This document shows positions 46,356-56,348 of a stretch of 64,000 nucleotides of DNA, piece by piece. The translations under genes and the position numbers were made by a program. Numbering within the stretch: the stretch's first letter is position 1; every line of letters starts with the position of its first letter. The notes below the pieces were generated by a model, which worked only from the letters and a program-made list of their open reading frames with translations, was not told the DNA's origin and did no database searches. This stretch comes from Tritrichomonas musculus (Eukaryota; Parabasalia; Tritrichomonadida; Tritrichomonadidae): contig JAPFFF010000064.1 of NCBI GenBank assembly GCA_039105265.1, positions 620,001 through 684,000 of the forward strand, written 5' to 3'.

Positions 46356-48740
46356 ATGTTTAGTATAGAACAGAGTGGATTTTCAATAAAAGCAGCCACT
46401 ATCGACGAGTTACTAATAGAATACATCAAAAAGTATGCATGCATGTGCCATAATGGGTCCAATGGCTCAAATATAACTGGTTCCAACCAGGAGCAAATCA
46501 AGGAACTCATTACGAGTACAGTTGGTGAGCAACTCGAAAAATATGCCTTAGCCAAGGACCTTGAGTCATACACTTTGCAAACGCAGCTATTCGACTATGT
46601 GAAAACCGAGGATTTCAACACAGAGATGCTGAAGTACGCATCTAGTGAAGATGTGGATAGTGCCATTGGGGAATTACGTGATTACATCGCCAAAAACTGT
46701 GCGCTATCTACTGAAATACCTGAGGTCCCTGAGAACATCGTTACGAGTGATTCATTGAGTACTGCTTTGGAACCGTATGCGAAGCTTGCGAACTTAAGTG
46801 AGTATGCACTCGCTGAAGATATCCCTGAGATACCCACAGATTTGGTTAATGGATCTGCATTGAGTACTGCGTTGGAACCATATGCTTTGACAACAGATAT
46901 GACCCATGCTATTGATCAAGTGAAGAGCGATATCCCAGAGATTATCGAGGGTCAAACAACAATCCAATTCACAATCGTCAATAATACAATTCCTGATTTG
47001 GACTACGACCCATATCATGTACTGATTGAGCAATATGGGTTGGATATTGTATCATCAGACAGTTACTATACGGCCCATTATGTTCACGCAGACTATTCGT
47101 ACAATGACGATGATGATAATCTACCCTCTCAGATACTGCGTATCGACGGAAGTAGTTCTGGTCTATGGATTCTGTATCAAAGCCATGAATTAATCAATCC
47201 AGGAACTGGTGATACACCGGAAATACTATCATGTTCAATAACCAAAACTGTCGAACCAACCGACAAAAACGCCTATTCGGCTAGATATGTGTCGAACACT
47301 TATGCTTTGAGAGATGATTTGAAGAATTACATCACGAGAGATAATTTGAATGTATCAACTGAATACACAATTGAAACTAAGACATATATGTTTCCTAATA
47401 CAGGTCCAATACCAGAAGAATATGAAGAAAACGGAATGGTAACATCTCACGTTTTACCATTCAAAGAAGGTACACATTTGGTTGGTTATAAAGTAGACAC
47501 TAGTGGTGATATATTCCATTTTGATATCAGATTTAAGACAAATGAATTATATGCTGATGATGAATATAACGTTAAACAACATGAAGCTGAAGGATTTGAT
47601 AGTGAAGGGGAGTATTTTGAATTAGTGTGGGATGAAGTTAGTGGAGTAATATATGATAGATATCAATACCTTCCAATAACAATAACATTAGCAGAAACCG
47701 AAGATGAATTAGCATTGAAGAGTGATATCCCGGAACCAGTCGACTTGACACCATATTATACTAGCACCCAGGCTGATGAGAAGTTCGTCGATGAAGATGA
47801 GCTCGCATATGAATTAGATAAGTATGAGACCAAGGAAGTAGCTGAAGGCAAATATGCTTTGAAGTCGAATGCTGTTACAGATGAGCAGCTAATAAAAAGG
47901 TGTGCCATTGATTGCAGTCCAATTGCGGAGGGGTCCTCGGATATATCAATTCGTTATCTAAAACTTGTAGATAATGTGATTAAACTGGAATACATAGTAA
48001 GTGAATATGCACTATGTTGTGAAATAAGGGTGTTATTCCGTGATACAGATGGAAATCCCCATAACATAGTAATAGTATTACATCAGAGGACTGTGTATTT
48101 CGACAATTTCAAATTCCCACTATATTATGAAGGCACTGTTGATATAACATCAAGTACACTTACATATAGCTTCCCAATAGGTGGATATCCCTGGACAACT
48201 ACTCAGGAATTATTAGATGCTAGACAACTATATTCAAGACAAATCATGTCTCGAGGGTATTTAGCAACATTCAAGGCTGCTATTTACGGTGCACAATCAA
48301 ACACAACCATCACTCACTACTCCCCAATCGAGTCATCGGTTAACACCATCACCGATTTCGTCATTGGAGCTCCAGTATATATGACCGGTAAGGTATATCA
48401 TCGTGAGGACTCGAAATGGGTACCTAGCACTGAAGCTGACACCACTGATTGCATATGTAGTGTGAAGACCACTGGTACCTGGAAGGAGTATGTTGGTATA
48501 TGTGTGAGAATCGATGAAGCCAATGGTTGTATCACATTCGCCACTCATGGGGATTACATGGTTAAGGTTGAGGACTCCTCATGCTATTCCATTGGGGATG
48601 AGGTATTCATTGATAACGCTGATAATAAACTGAAGATACTCACTGGTGAGACTGCGATAACCTCAAAAATAAATCGTATGACAGTGGGTATCATAACTGG
48701 TATCATCAACGGATCCACATTAGCCGTATTCAAATCATAA
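46356..48740 (+). CDS. Modular fibre-like protein
   Basis: A 794-aa protein starting MFSIEQSGFSIKAATIDELL, like A's fibre. Modules in order: hinge repeats (ALSTEIPEVPENI, ALAEDIPEIPTDL), the IPDLDYDPYHVLIEQYGLDI module (~195-320), the PNTGPIPEEYEENGM module (~325-440), a DELAYELDKYETK hinge, and the same C-terminal head as A (VYMTGKVY, GTWKEYVGICVRID, SCYSIGDEVFID). The block at about 47327-47740 is nearly identical in DNA to 9370-9790 of A, whereas the first 500 bp differ in codon usage. The module order also differs from A, which points to domain shuffling. Confidence 0.65.
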   Translation: MFSIEQSGFSIKAATIDELLIEYIKKYACMCHNGSNGSNITGSNQEQIKELITSTVGEQLEKYALAKDLESYTLQTQLFDYVKTEDFNTEMLKYASSEDVDSAIGELRDYIAKNCALSTEIPEVPENIVTSDSLSTALEPYAKLANLSEYALAEDIPEIPTDLVNGSALSTALEPYALTTDMTHAIDQVKSDIPEIIEGQTTIQFTIVNNTIPDLDYDPYHVLIEQYGLDIVSSDSYYTAHYVHADYSYNDDDDNLPSQILRIDGSSSGLWILYQSHELINPGTGDTPEILSCSITKTVEPTDKNAYSARYVSNTYALRDDLKNYITRDNLNVSTEYTIETKTYMFPNTGPIPEEYEENGMVTSHVLPFKEGTHLVGYKVDTSGDIFHFDIRFKTNELYADDEYNVKQHEAEGFDSEGEYFELVWDEVSGVIYDRYQYLPITITLAETEDELALKSDIPEPVDLTPYYTSTQADEKFVDEDELAYELDKYETKEVAEGKYALKSNAVTDEQLIKRCAIDCSPIAEGSSDISIRYLKLVDNVIKLEYIVSEYALCCEIRVLFRDTDGNPHNIVIVLHQRTVYFDNFKFPLYYEGTVDITSSTLTYSFPIGGYPWTTTQELLDARQLYSRQIMSRGYLATFKAAIYGAQSNTTITHYSPIESSVNTITDFVIGAPVYMTGKVYHREDSKWVPSTEADTTDCICSVKTTGTWKEYVGICVRIDEANGCITFATHGDYMVKVEDSSCYSIGDEVFIDNADNKLKILTGETAITSKINRMTVGIITGIINGSTLAVFKS

Positions 48741-48745
48741 TGTAG

Positions 48746-48766
48746 GTCGCAGCAATTTTGCTGTCA
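48746..48766. repeat. Dispersed palindrome (GTCGCAGCAA...TTGCTG)
   Basis: A hairpin with arms GTCGCAGCAA and TTGCTGTCAC lies between the convergent fibre and PolB genes. Near-identical copies sit inside coding sequence at 32868-32889 and 56058-56079 (arm TTGCTGTGAC). Here it could act as a transcript end; the coding copies argue for a short mobile or recombinogenic palindrome. Confidence 0.7.
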
Positions 48767-48773
48767 CCCAAAT

Positions 48774-51700
48774 TTAGAGCATAATATAGTCCCCTGATGT
48801 GAGCCCATGGATGAATGGTGCACAGGATTGGTTCTCGAGGACAATCATTTTGGTGTGAGTCCCGGTGAGAGCATTCTTGTTTACCGTGATCTTGCTCATG
48901 GACATCTCACTGATTTTGCTCTGGATTTTGTAGCACATAGTCATTTGCAGATTGATATTTTTGCCAACCTTCACACCACCATTGTCGATGATGTCCTTGT
49001 AATCATCACTTGTAATATGGTTTTTCTTGAGGGAGACCCCCTTGAGTTTGAGTGCCTTGGTCACAGCTCCACTATTAAATATGGTGTAGCACTTGGGGGC
49101 TAACGCTATCATATTCTCACCATATTTCTCAATGCAGAGACCCAGTATTTTCTTCTCATCAGCGATTGTGTTTATATTGGGATTCGGCATGAACTTATAT
49201 ATGTTCTCATCATAGAATGCCCTATTCTTGATGATGTATTTGAACTCTTGATCGGACCCCTTGGTATCATCACCAGCAACCGCAAAATACGCACTATCAG
49301 TGTCCCCCTCTATGAAATGGAATCGCTCCACATCAAGGCACTTGTACATGAAGTCGTATATGAATGTGAGATACCAGAATTTGGCGTTATCTAGAGTCCA
49401 GAATGATTCCTGAAGGCATGTCGTGCATTTGAAGCTCTTCGGGTTCATCTGGAGTAGATAGTTGTCATCACTCAATTTGGTGCCACTGACATAGTTGTCG
49501 TAGATGATATTCTGGAAGGTCTTATCGCGTGAGCATATCTTGATTTTGGAGAACTTCTCGGTGTTCATCCCATCGTACCCATATGAGCCATTCATGCTGA
49601 TCTTGTAGAACTTCTCGTTACCTTTAACGGTACCTGATATGATATCCTGACGGCGTTTCATGAACTCACTAACAAATGGGTTGAATCCACGATGAGCCTC
49701 GTATTTGGTGAGACTCTTGATATCCTCGATGACAAGTCCATGGTCGAGGAGGAACCAGAGGTAGTAATTCGAGAATGTCTGATAGGTACCCATTGTATCA
49801 ACACTCATGGTCAGCTTCCGTTCAGTTTTGTCAACAGATGGGAGCTTATTGCGAGTCATGTAGTCGTGCATATATGGACCAATTGTGGCCTCATCATTGG
49901 TGATATCGAAATTGCGAAATACAGGTGGGAAATTGATGAAGTAGTTGATTTTGGATATTGGGCATTTCAACATGACCTCCGCTTTGAATAGGAATTCGGG
50001 ATGATCTCGGTGCTTCTGGCTGTTGTTGATGATACCCATACATGTGTTGTAGGTCTTCATATTTTTGACCCCATCCTTGTACACCTCGAATCGCTCCATC
50101 ATGGAACCTGGCATATACATGACTCCCCCGTGATATGGATTGGCATCATGTTTGGTTGAACTGAATGCAGATGGGTATAAGCTGTTGAAATCGACTCCAA
50201 CTATGTGAGTCATCGTGTGTGGTGTATCATATGAGATTACCTTGTGATCAACGGCGTTGTATCTAAAGCGGTTTATTTTGGTATGACCCTTGATGTTGAC
50301 TCGGTGCATGACATTGGATAGACCACCAGTGATGTTGTTCCGTAAGCTGTAATACTCCTGTTCGTCATTGATGAGTGTTGGGAGATGCATCATCTTGCAG
50401 TACTTCTTCAGCTGAATTCGTAGTTTGGTTATATTGGGATCATCACGGCTGCGAAGTCTGTTGCATTCCGCACAAGCAAGTTTACAGTTACTGAGTTCAT
50501 GACCGATATCATTATTGATTCTATCGAGAGTAGGTCTGTTGGTCCATGTGAAGTGCTCACCACAGAGATGGCACTTGCCTGTATCTGGATTGTTGTACAT
50601 CTCCATGAACTTATCGAATTGCTCCTCACAAACACATTTATCGAGGTTCCTGGGCTTGTCCTTATGAGATTGATTATATTTGACATCCTGGTTATAGTAG
50701 TTCTCGCATTTGAATCGCCACCACTTGAGATTTGGCTTGAATTCGTTAATGGGATTCTGTATAGAGTATTCAGCATTTGGAGAATGGAATTCTTCCTCAA
50801 ATTCCTTATATGCGAGTGCATACTTGATACAGGATGCATTCTTGCTTAGCGATAGGTTTGAGATGAGGTCCACGTTGTACTGCGCATTGAGTGCAATCAG
50901 GTTGTCAATGGGTTTGATCATCATCTCGACATCATTATCATTGTATGCAAGTAGGTAGTCCCATCGGGTTTTATAATTTTTGGCATCCTCGAGATATAGT
51001 TTGTAATCATCTGGTGTCAATGGATTCTTCTGGTTGAGATAGCTGTAGAACGCTTCATACTCAAATGGCTCTGCTTTTGAGAGAACCTCATTGTAGTTCT
51101 CAGTGTTGATGGCTTCATATGGGAACACACCCTTCGAGCTATTCTCGATCCCGCCGAAGTCTACCCCGAATTGTCTTAATGTACCTCCAGCGACAAATGA
51201 TTGTGCATCGATGAATCGCAACTTGGTGTCGTATTTGGGTGACTTCAATATGAACTGCTTCAATGAGGATGTGGTACCAATGATGCTATTGGGTTCAACA
51301 CTCCAGAACATATTTCGCTTGATAATGGAATTGCTTCCTGAACTGTAATTGAGATACTCCTTGAATAGGTTGCTATCGAATCTACTCGAGTTGAATCCAA
51401 ATACGGTTATCACATTCAGGTTGCGATCAATGGTTTTGAGATTGTCAACTGGTTGATTGATGAAGGATTTCATATATTGAACCTTATCGTGATACACCTG
51501 CTTGGATTGCTCAAACAACCACTCGATCCACTTGATGATGAACTCAGTTGAATCTCTTAATGAGAAGTGCTTTGTGGTACAACCAGATTGCGATTTGACA
51601 CATGATGATACACTAAGGGGAATCAGTCGTGAGTTGATGGTTGTGGATGAACCAATAGATGCATTCACAGGCTGTTCAACTGTTTCGAAATCGTAGGTGA

Positions 51701-54485
51701 TGTAATATATGTTGGGTTTCCATTTGAGATTATATGCTAAGCAATATTCGTACACCGGATTGCCGAGTATATGTGGACAGTATGGTAGTGGTTCACGATT
51801 GGGTATGAATTGTTTTCGAAATACACCAGTACAGTTATCAACATGGTTCTCGAAACGCTTCATATTGTGATGACCATAATGTGCATATGAACCACACTTT
51901 GGGCAGATATGGATGTTGGTCAGCTTCTCAGCATCCTTGATGTACATTATATGAATGATTCGATTTTGAGTGAACAGCAATGCGGATTTCCTAAATGAGT
52001 TATCCTCATTGTATTTCCATTGGTCCTGAAGGTTATACACCTTGCGATCCTGCAAGTACTCATAGATGTCCACATTCAAGTGATGCTTCTCGGCAGATGC
52101 CTTCATGGATTCAATTGATGTCCCCGGATAGTTGTTCAGGAGGTTGATTGCAGCTTGTGATGGCTTAGTAGAATACACTATATTGTGCTCCTCGCATAGA
52201 AGTTTCCTAGCTGCTTGAGTACGATGCTAGGTTTTGCAACCAGATTTGGGTTTGCAACCAGATTTGGGTTTAACTAGATGGTCATCGAGACACGCTGCCA
52301 GAAATCGGTACCAACATAGATTGTCATCAGCGTTATCTGTGATGATGAATTTATTATTTTTGATTTCCTTAGGCAAATCTTTGATGGGACCACTAACTTT
52401 AACCATTCGAGATACTGTGAATGAAACGGTTCCTACGAGAATCAACTTGGTGCTCGATGTTGAGGTTTCATATGAGTGCAGTACTGATTCAATATAATAC
52501 TTCACGATATCAAGTGATTGCTCATCACGAACCACAATTGGGATGGCTGACTTATAGTTGTTCCAATTGATTTCCCTAGCTGTATATTGGAATGTGTCAT
52601 TCTCAGCACTGGAGGTCTCAAATACACCCGAGAGTTGGAAATAGATTTTGAATGGTTTTACCTCGCGTTTATAAACCTGTTGCAAACCATCATATATACT
52701 GTTCAATGTAGATATCGAGTTGAAGTAGTATATGTATATTGGCTCATATGTATCAATATCCTCGCGTTCATTGTAATCATTATCAGCATATTTGTTATAT
52801 TTATTCCAAGCCTCTACAGCCCTATCATAGTCCTCAGGTTCATTCACCATGAGGAAACCAGTATGTTTCGATTTGAAATCATGTCCAAACTCACTGAGGT
52901 ACTCGAATATCTCATTATTTTCAGGGTCCTTGGGGATACCATCAATATTAGTGCTACCATCAATAATATGAGCTAGTTTTATAACTTTGGACCTGTTTTT
53001 GAGTATATCTTGTATTTCAGCTCTATCGAGATATTCGGGATAATATTTGTCGAAATATGAATATACCTTACGTTCATCATCTAATCGCTGTTGGAACTCA
53101 TCTTGAGTATTCATACGATGAAATGCATCAATGGGGTCATTAATCTTGTAATCATCTCTATTGAATTTACTGAAGTAATCATTATCGAGTTTGTCATTCA
53201 ATCTCTTTATATATGAAGGCTGCTCATCATACCGAATTGGTTTCTTATGAGTTGCCGGTGGTGGTAATATTGGTGGATACTCATTTTCACGAATCAATCG
53301 TTGAGCTTCCTGCAAAGCATGTTTTGCATCATCAATATTATGTTGTATTTGGCGTTCCCTTACAAGTTTTTGTTTAAACTTATCTCGAGTATTCTTATGT
53401 TGAAATGCATCAATGGGGTTATCAACCTTGTAATCAGCTCTATTGAATTTATTGAAGTAATCATTATCATTTGCACGCTCACGCTCAATACGTTCCTGTT
53501 CCAAGCGCTCCTGCTCAGCACGCTCCCGTTTACGAGCTTTTTTGGCATGTCTCTTTGCACGTTTACGCTCCAATCGCTCCTGTTCAGCACGCTCCTGTTC
53601 AAGAAGTTCCCGCTCAGCACGCTCACGCTCAATACGTTCCTGTTCCAAGCGCTCCTGCTCAGCACGTTCATCCCTAAGTTGTCCAAAGAATGTATCAAAA
53701 TCTGATTCCTCGAGAATACCATCGGGATTGAAACCTGTGCGAGTTATAAATGAGTTCTCATTGAGGAACCCCGAAAGTTTAGTCAGCTGAACAATATATT
53801 TATCAGTGAGGGGGATGTTGCCACCGAACTCATTATTAACAATATTGATATAATTTTTGACAGTTTCTGTAGGTATATACCTTTTATCGAAATTCCCATT
53901 CGTAATCTTACGATTCAGCTCCCGTTCCCTCTCTTCGGCAATTCGCTTGCGTTCACGTTCCTGTTTCAATCGATCACGCTCAAGCCGTTTGCGTTCCTTC
54001 TCAGCAAGTTCCTGTTCCAATCTCTCCTGTTTCAATCGATCACGCTCAAGCCGTTTGCGTTCCTGCTCTTCTGCTTCTTTAGCCAATCGCTCCTGTTTCA
54101 ATCGATCACGCTCAAGCCGTTTGCGTTCCTTCTCAGCAAGTTCCTGTTTCTGCTTAAGGCGTTCCTGTTCAAGTCTGTCATCCTCTAGTTTACGCAACCT
54201 CTGTTCAGTTTCAGCCCTCAACTGCTCATCCTCTTGTTCAGCCCTCAGTTGTCCAAAGAATGTATCAAAATGCGATTCCTGAAGAGCAGACCTAGTATCA
54301 AAACCTATTCGATCTACAAATGATTTCTCATTGAGGAACCTACTGAGCTTGCTCAGCTGAGCGACATATGTGAGGTTGGTTGGGATGTTGCCACCGAACT
54401 CATTATTAACAATATTGATATAATTTTTGACAGTTTCTGTAGGTATATACCTTTTATCGAAATTCCCATTCGTAATCTTACTCAT
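48774..54485 (-). pseudogene. POLB: DNA polymerase B with embedded HNH motif; broken (about one break)
   Basis: PolB of element C, related to A's. The 5' region codes for a duplicated ~90-residue unit (KITNGNFDKRYIPTETVKNY) separated by long coiled-coil repeats (RKRLERDRLKQER), then KHALQEAQRLIRE and an FKIYFQLSGVFE region matching A's N-terminus. The larger 3' part has a zinc-cluster (CPKCGSYAHYG), YDFETVEQ, FNSSRFDSNLF, YNDNDVEMM, the HNH motif (KCHLCGEHFTWTNRPTLDR, CAECNRLRS), GVDFNSLYPSAF, KISMNGSYGYDG and GDTDSAYFA. The gene is G+C-richer than A's. Treated as a fossil; no repaired form is given. Confidence 0.85.
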
Positions 54486-54612
54486 TTGCCTGAACGTAAA
54501 AATACAAAAATAGTCATCGCAAAAATATTGATTAAATATTATTTTTGAATTTTAATCATGTGCATACTCCCTGCAATGTAGTTGGAATGGTTTAAATGCT
54601 AAATCGAAAACA

Positions 54613-54934
54613 TATATGTGTTAGCGCTAACTGGTATAGTTGTTGGATCATGAAGGATGTCTCCGGGCTTCGGCGGCAGGCATAGGTTCGATTCACTGCC
54701 ATACCGATTTTTCGTATTATTTCCGGTCCATATTTGTGATAGAGCCCTAGCGCACTAAACACCTTGGGTAAGCTATTACTTGTGGATTATGGGGTAATAC
54801 GGGCATTTGACGGCATTTGCAACCCAAACCAGCCTCATGGTGGATGCAACTGTTTCTCTTTATGGGGTGGTATCATCCCGGGCACTTATCATCTCATATC
54901 GAATGCATTACGCATCCATCATGGGGTCGGTTTT
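54613..54934 (+). ncRNA. Structured non-coding block with tRNA-like head (copy in C)
   Basis: Counterpart of 31890-32222. Palindrome GTTAGCGCTAAC is at 54620-54631, B-box-like GGTTCGATTC at 54685-54694 and a T5 run at 54708-54712. The outer helix CATGGTGGATGC (54836-54847) pairs with 54912-54923, and the inner helix GGGGTG (54864-54869) pairs with CATCCC (54874-54879). Paired positions differ from copy B but remain complementary. The GCATTG hairpin of B is not well kept here. 54486-54612 shows nothing else. Confidence 0.5.
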
Positions 54935-54958
54935 TGCAAAAATATTTTTGGAATACGG

Positions 54959-55507
54959 TTAGAAATCGGTTGTATCGATCTCATCATCTGGGTCTGGAGC
55001 TGGTTCCCTTGGGGGACCGTTTATAGTCATTTGGGTGTTGATTAATTTTTGGGTCATATACATGGAGATACTCAACTTTAGGTTATCGTAGATGAGTCTA
55101 CGCAATAGAGTTACTCGTTTATGAGGTTCCACGTTGGAGACCGCATCGATTACATCCTTTGATGTGACATATTGTATCAATCGGTCATGATCCTCAATAT
55201 CCAAAAACTTGCTACGATTGAATATATGAGTTCGATTTAAACGAGGTCGAGGATGTTCAATAGATTGAGTTTCAGTTTCATCAGGAGGTGAGTCAGTTGC
55301 TTCAGGAGGTGAGTCAGTTGCTTCAGGAGGTGAGTCAGTTGCTTCAGGAGGTGAGTCCTGAGTTGAATCCTGAGGTGAATCTGTGGAAGGTTTGCGTTTA
55401 CTGCTCCAACGTTTAATCAAATGCTTGACATCTCGGCGCAAATCGGTGATACCATCTACGATTTTTGAGAGTATATCAGTGTCAGATTCTGTAGCTGAAA
55501 TATCCAT
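54959..55507 (-). CDS. Protein with SPPEATD repeats and helical domain
   Basis: A 182-aa product. The N-terminal ~45 residues are helical (ILSKIVDGITDLRRDVKHLI), followed by about four Pro/Glu/Ala/Thr/Asp repeats of eight residues (24-bp DNA repeats at about 55283-55370). The conserved domain (HIFNRSKFLDIEDHDRLIQY, EPHKRVTLLRRLIYDNLKLS) is shared with A's 17405-17755. In both cases it lies near PolB. A TTTTATTTTTGCATAA leader precedes the start. Function unknown. Confidence 0.6.
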   Translation of the reverse strand: MDISATESDTDILSKIVDGITDLRRDVKHLIKRWSSKRKPSTDSPQDSTQDSPPEATDSPPEATDSPPEATDSPPDETETQSIEHPRPRLNRTHIFNRSKFLDIEDHDRLIQYVTSKDVIDAVSNVEPHKRVTLLRRLIYDNLKLSISMYMTQKLINTQMTINGPPREPAPDPDDEIDTTDF

Positions 55508-55529
55508 TTATGCAAAAATAAAATATTAT

Positions 55530-56297
55530 TTAAAGATGCATATTTTTAAAGTATTTGTCTACAGCTTCATGAAACTCATCAAGGCATGATTTGTTAATGA
55601 TAATATCAGTACCACCTACACGGACATCATCCCCTTTGAACATAGCTTTGGCCATTCGTTTGATATCTTCATTCGGGGTCATCGCAATTGGTAGGTCATC
55701 AACATATGCCCAGCGCTTCTTCTCATCTTGATAAATCTTACTGACCTGCCTCCATGAATGCTTGTTGCGACGAACGAGATGGAGTATCACAAAATTCTTA
55801 TTTTTGGGAAGTTCCTCAAGCCATATCATATATCGGTAGCTATGTTTGTGATCTTTGGGGACAGCCCTTGGAGTTAGGTCATCGATTTTGTTAACCAGCT
55901 GCTCACGTTGCTTCTCAAAATATGAATCCAATAGTTTGGCAATATATATGGCATACTTTCGATTAGCCCAGCATGCAACATCATTGACAAGCAATCGGTG
56001 AATGTATGTGCCTTTCAAATCATTCGGTAAATTAGGTCTATCTTGAACAATATCTAGGTCGCAGCAATTTTGCTGTGACGATAATTCATCAAGAATTTCA
56101 TTGGTTTCAGCGAGTTGCCTCCACCTATAAGCTTGTTTCTTTGAATTACATGCAGTGAGAATCGATTGCATCTGGTACATATCATCATTAATGGAATGTA
56201 TCAAACGAAGCTTCTCATTATACTGGATGTATTCATATTCGTCATTGATTGGTTCGACAATGGCTGACATTGGAATGTTGATTGCTGTTGATTCCAT
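55530..56297 (-). CDS. KilA-N/MSV199-type DNA-virus protein
   Basis: A 255-aa close relative of 32996-33760: YEYIQYNEKLRLIHSI near the start, GTYIHRLLVNDVACWANRKY in the KilA-N-like region, RAVPKDHKHSYRYMIWLEEL and WAYVDDLPIAMTPNEDIKRM in the C-terminal domain. It differs by an in-frame stretch (LSSQQNCCDLDI) that contains the palindrome at 56058-56079. The strong identity in the C-terminal half between elements B and C, which otherwise differ greatly, suggests exchange between lineages. Confidence 0.7.
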   Translation of the reverse strand: MESTAINIPMSAIVEPINDEYEYIQYNEKLRLIHSINDDMYQMQSILTACNSKKQAYRWRQLAETNEILDELSSQQNCCDLDIVQDRPNLPNDLKGTYIHRLLVNDVACWANRKYAIYIAKLLDSYFEKQREQLVNKIDDLTPRAVPKDHKHSYRYMIWLEELPKNKNFVILHLVRRNKHSWRQVSKIYQDEKKRWAYVDDLPIAMTPNEDIKRMAKAMFKGDDVRVGGTDIIINKSCLDEFHEAVDKYFKNMHL

Positions 56298-56348
56298 TTC
56301 AAGCTGGATAAAAATTGAGTTGCATTGAGAACTAGTTAGTTATGGACT

